This document shows, in pieces, positions 7,553-8,829 of a stretch of 8,829 nucleotides of DNA. The DNA is from Desulfoprunum sp. (lineage in GTDB: Bacteria > Desulfobacterota > Desulfobulbia > Desulfobulbales > Desulfocapsaceae). Within the stretch, counting starts at the first letter, position 1; every line of letters starts with the position of its first letter. The notes beneath the pieces were generated by a model. That model had not been told where the DNA came from. It did no database searches and saw only the letters and a program-made list of their open reading frames with translations. The position numbers and the translations under genes are program-made. The stretch spans positions 1 through 8,829 of the forward strand of contig JAUYSF010000473.1 in NCBI GenBank assembly GCA_030696435.1, read 5' to 3'.

Positions 7553-8731
7553 ATGGGACACCATCTAGACGGCAAGAGCAGTATTGTGCCGCTTGTCGAC
7601 AGGCTGAACAGATACCCGATAGGTCTGCCGGACAGCGAGACTCTGCGGCGGATTCTGGCCATCCTTTTCTCTGAGGAAGAGGCCTATGTCGCCTCCCGTT
7701 TTCCTCTGGAAGAGGCCACTCTGGCGGAGTTGGCCAGATCTACCGGCTGGCAGGCTGAAAGGCTGTTGCCGACCCTTGAGAAGATGGCGGATAAGGGCCT
7801 GGTGATGGATCTGCACTACAGCGGTAAGACCTACTATCTGCTGCTGCCCGGCCTTATCGGTTTCTTTGAATTTTCCTTCATGAAACAGCGGCAGGATCTG
7901 CCGATGGCAGAGCTGGCCCAGTTGATGCACGAGTATCTCTTTGAAGATCCGGAAAATAGGATGAGCAGTGAATTCTTCGGTGGCAAAACACCGCTGACCC
8001 GCTCGCTGGCCTACGAGGAACATATCCCCGTCCATTCCGCCGTCACGACCTACGAGAGCGCCCGCGAGATTATCAGAAAGGCCGGATACGGCGCAGTCGG
8101 CATGTGCTACTGTCGCCACAAAAAGCAACATCTTGATAAGAATTGCGAGAAGAAGGCGCCTACTAAAGAGATCTGCATCTCACTCGGTACGGCCGCCAGG
8201 TTCATGGTTCGCCGTGGTTTCGCCGAGGAACGTTCAGTGGATGAATTGCTTAAGGTGATTGATACGGCTCGGGATCTGCATCTGACCCATATCACCGATA
8301 ATATCCGCCACAAACCGTCGTTTATCTGTAACTGTTGCTCCTGCTGCTGCGAGCTTCTCGGTGGGGTGATGCGCGGCTTTCCACATGGGATTGCCAAGAG
8401 TAATTATACCCTGTCGATAGATGCTGAGACCTGCATCGGTTGCGGATTATGCCGGAAGGCCTGCAACGTCCTGGCCCTTGAAACACTGGCGCTCGACAAC
8501 GGCAAAAAAAAGAAACGGATGCAGGTCCTGCCGGATCATTGTCTGGGCTGCGGGGCCTGCATCTCGGCCTGTCCGACCGGCTCATTGTCTCTGGTGTCTG
8601 CGGTGAGGCCGCAGGTGCCGGAGAAAAAGAAGGATCTGTTTGTCCAGATCCTGAAAGAAAAAAAGCGGTTTGCCCCCTTTGTGATCAGCAGTATCAGAAA
8701 AAAAGTACGCCGAGTCCTGCATCTGGGATAG
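7553..8731 (+). CDS. Winged-helix / multi-cluster 4Fe-4S ferredoxin-type protein (392 aa)
   Basis: A likely cytoplasmic electron-transfer protein with 18 cysteines, all after residue 184. Residues about 35-100 look like a winged-helix fold: TLAELARSTGWQAERLLPTLEKM, then KGLV and a beta pair. Two classic [4Fe-4S] motifs lie at Cys294/297/300/304 (CxxCxxCxxxC) and Cys330/333/336/340 (CxxCxxCxxxCP). Upstream are two less usual groups: C185-x-C187-x10-C198-x9-C208, and a dense CNCCSCCC at 259-266 with six cysteines in eight residues, suggesting further cofactor sites. The C-terminus is basic (KKVRR). The start is ATG 7553 with an AAGGA-like site at 7543-7547. Its place just after a dehydrogenase gene suggests it takes electrons from that enzyme or feeds the reductase; this is an inference. 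I recall similar N-terminal winged-helix ferredoxins in sulfate reducers, but no function is known to me. A DNA-binding redox sensor is a weaker alternative. Confidence 0.85.
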   Translation: MGHHLDGKSSIVPLVDRLNRYPIGLPDSETLRRILAILFSEEEAYVASRFPLEEATLAELARSTGWQAERLLPTLEKMADKGLVMDLHYSGKTYYLLLPGLIGFFEFSFMKQRQDLPMAELAQLMHEYLFEDPENRMSSEFFGGKTPLTRSLAYEEHIPVHSAVTTYESAREIIRKAGYGAVGMCYCRHKKQHLDKNCEKKAPTKEICISLGTAARFMVRRGFAEERSVDELLKVIDTARDLHLTHITDNIRHKPSFICNCCSCCCELLGGVMRGFPHGIAKSNYTLSIDAETCIGCGLCRKACNVLALETLALDNGKKKKRMQVLPDHCLGCGACISACPTGSLSLVSAVRPQVPEKKKDLFVQILKEKKRFAPFVISSIRKKVRRVLHLG

Positions 8732-8736
8732 GTGAC

Positions 8737-8796
8737 GAGGATATCAGGATCAAGCCCGAAATTATCCATACATTCAAGCTTCAGGAGAGGATATCA
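8737..8796 (+). repeat. 10-base direct repeat GAGGATATCA before the last gene
   Basis: GAGGATATCA occurs at 8737-8746 and again at 8787-8796, exactly 50 bases apart, in the 64-base gap between the Fe-S gene and the next start. The second copy ends on the A of the ATG. It may be chance or a remnant of local duplication. No hairpin terminator is seen in this gap, so transcription probably continues into the next gene. Confidence 0.6.
8783..8787 (+). promoter_or_regulatory. Ribosome binding site for the last gene
   Basis: AGGAG, followed by AGG, lies eight bases before ATG 8796 in the only gap of more than 50 bases in the second operon. It supports 8796 as the true start of a further co-transcribed gene. 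Confidence 0.75.
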
Positions 8797-8829
8797 TGAC
8801 AGAGAGAACCTACAGTGCCGGCCAACCCT
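8796..8829 (+). CDS. Start of an unidentified gene, 3' truncated by window edge
   Basis: Eleven codons are visible, reading MTERTYSAGQP, before the window ends. The start is supported by AGGAG at 8783-8787 and by the lack of any terminator after the Fe-S gene, so the gene probably belongs to the same operon. The fragment is too short to assign a family. The N-terminus is hydrophilic and shows no signal peptide or membrane segment so far. Confidence 0.65.
   Translation, partial: MTERTYSAGQP

Noticed and set aside
6446..7564. A 372-codon open frame on the minus strand under the second dehydrogenase gene
   Set aside because: It is fully antisense to a gene with clear family motifs, has no recognisable domain, and reflects codon bias of the + strand gene.
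1..8829. CRISPR arrays, tRNA or rRNA genes, insertion sequences, phage genes
   Set aside because: No regularly spaced repeats, cloverleaf-like sequences, transposase motifs or terminal inverted repeats were seen; nearly all bases belong to metabolic genes.

Overview
The window looks like a bacterial fatty-acid or acyl-CoA metabolism locus with every gene on the + strand. It carries the end of a thiolase gene, six complete genes, and the first codons of a further gene. The sequence is moderately GC-rich, genes are tightly packed with good Shine-Dalgarno sites, and several products are redox or Fe-S proteins typical of strict anaerobes. This suggests an anaerobic, perhaps sulfate-reducing or syntrophic, member of the Desulfobacterota. 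That placement is an inference from gene style; no marker gene is present.

Region 1 (1-2247) is a classical beta-oxidation tail. It holds the 3' end of a thiolase (FadA-type) followed by a 592-residue acyl-CoA dehydrogenase resembling the long FadE/YusJ type. The thiolase-then-dehydrogenase order recalls the fadNAE operon of Bacillus. The region closes with a strong GC-rich hairpin and T-tract, so it probably ends as its own transcript.

Region 2 (2289-8829, continuing off the right edge) looks like a second operon. In order it encodes: a metallo-beta-lactamase-fold hydrolase; a 667-residue FMN/4Fe-4S/FAD enoate or 2,4-dienoyl-CoA reductase of the FadH type with the whole catalytic set; a hotdog-fold (DUF4442-like) thioesterase whose start overlaps the reductase stop; a second, divergent acyl-CoA dehydrogenase of 569 residues; a winged-helix plus multi-cysteine iron-sulfur protein with 18 cysteines; and the start of another gene.

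Taken together, region 2 could oxidise and reduce an unusual acyl-CoA (polyunsaturated, branched or aromatic) and release or proofread thioesters with one or two hydrolases. Electrons could pass through the Fe-S protein. No ETF, CoA ligase, hydratase or hydroxyacyl-CoA dehydrogenase gene is visible, so the substrate cannot be named. No tRNA, rRNA, CRISPR array, insertion sequence or phage gene was seen. No stretch longer than about 105 bases lacks a gene.
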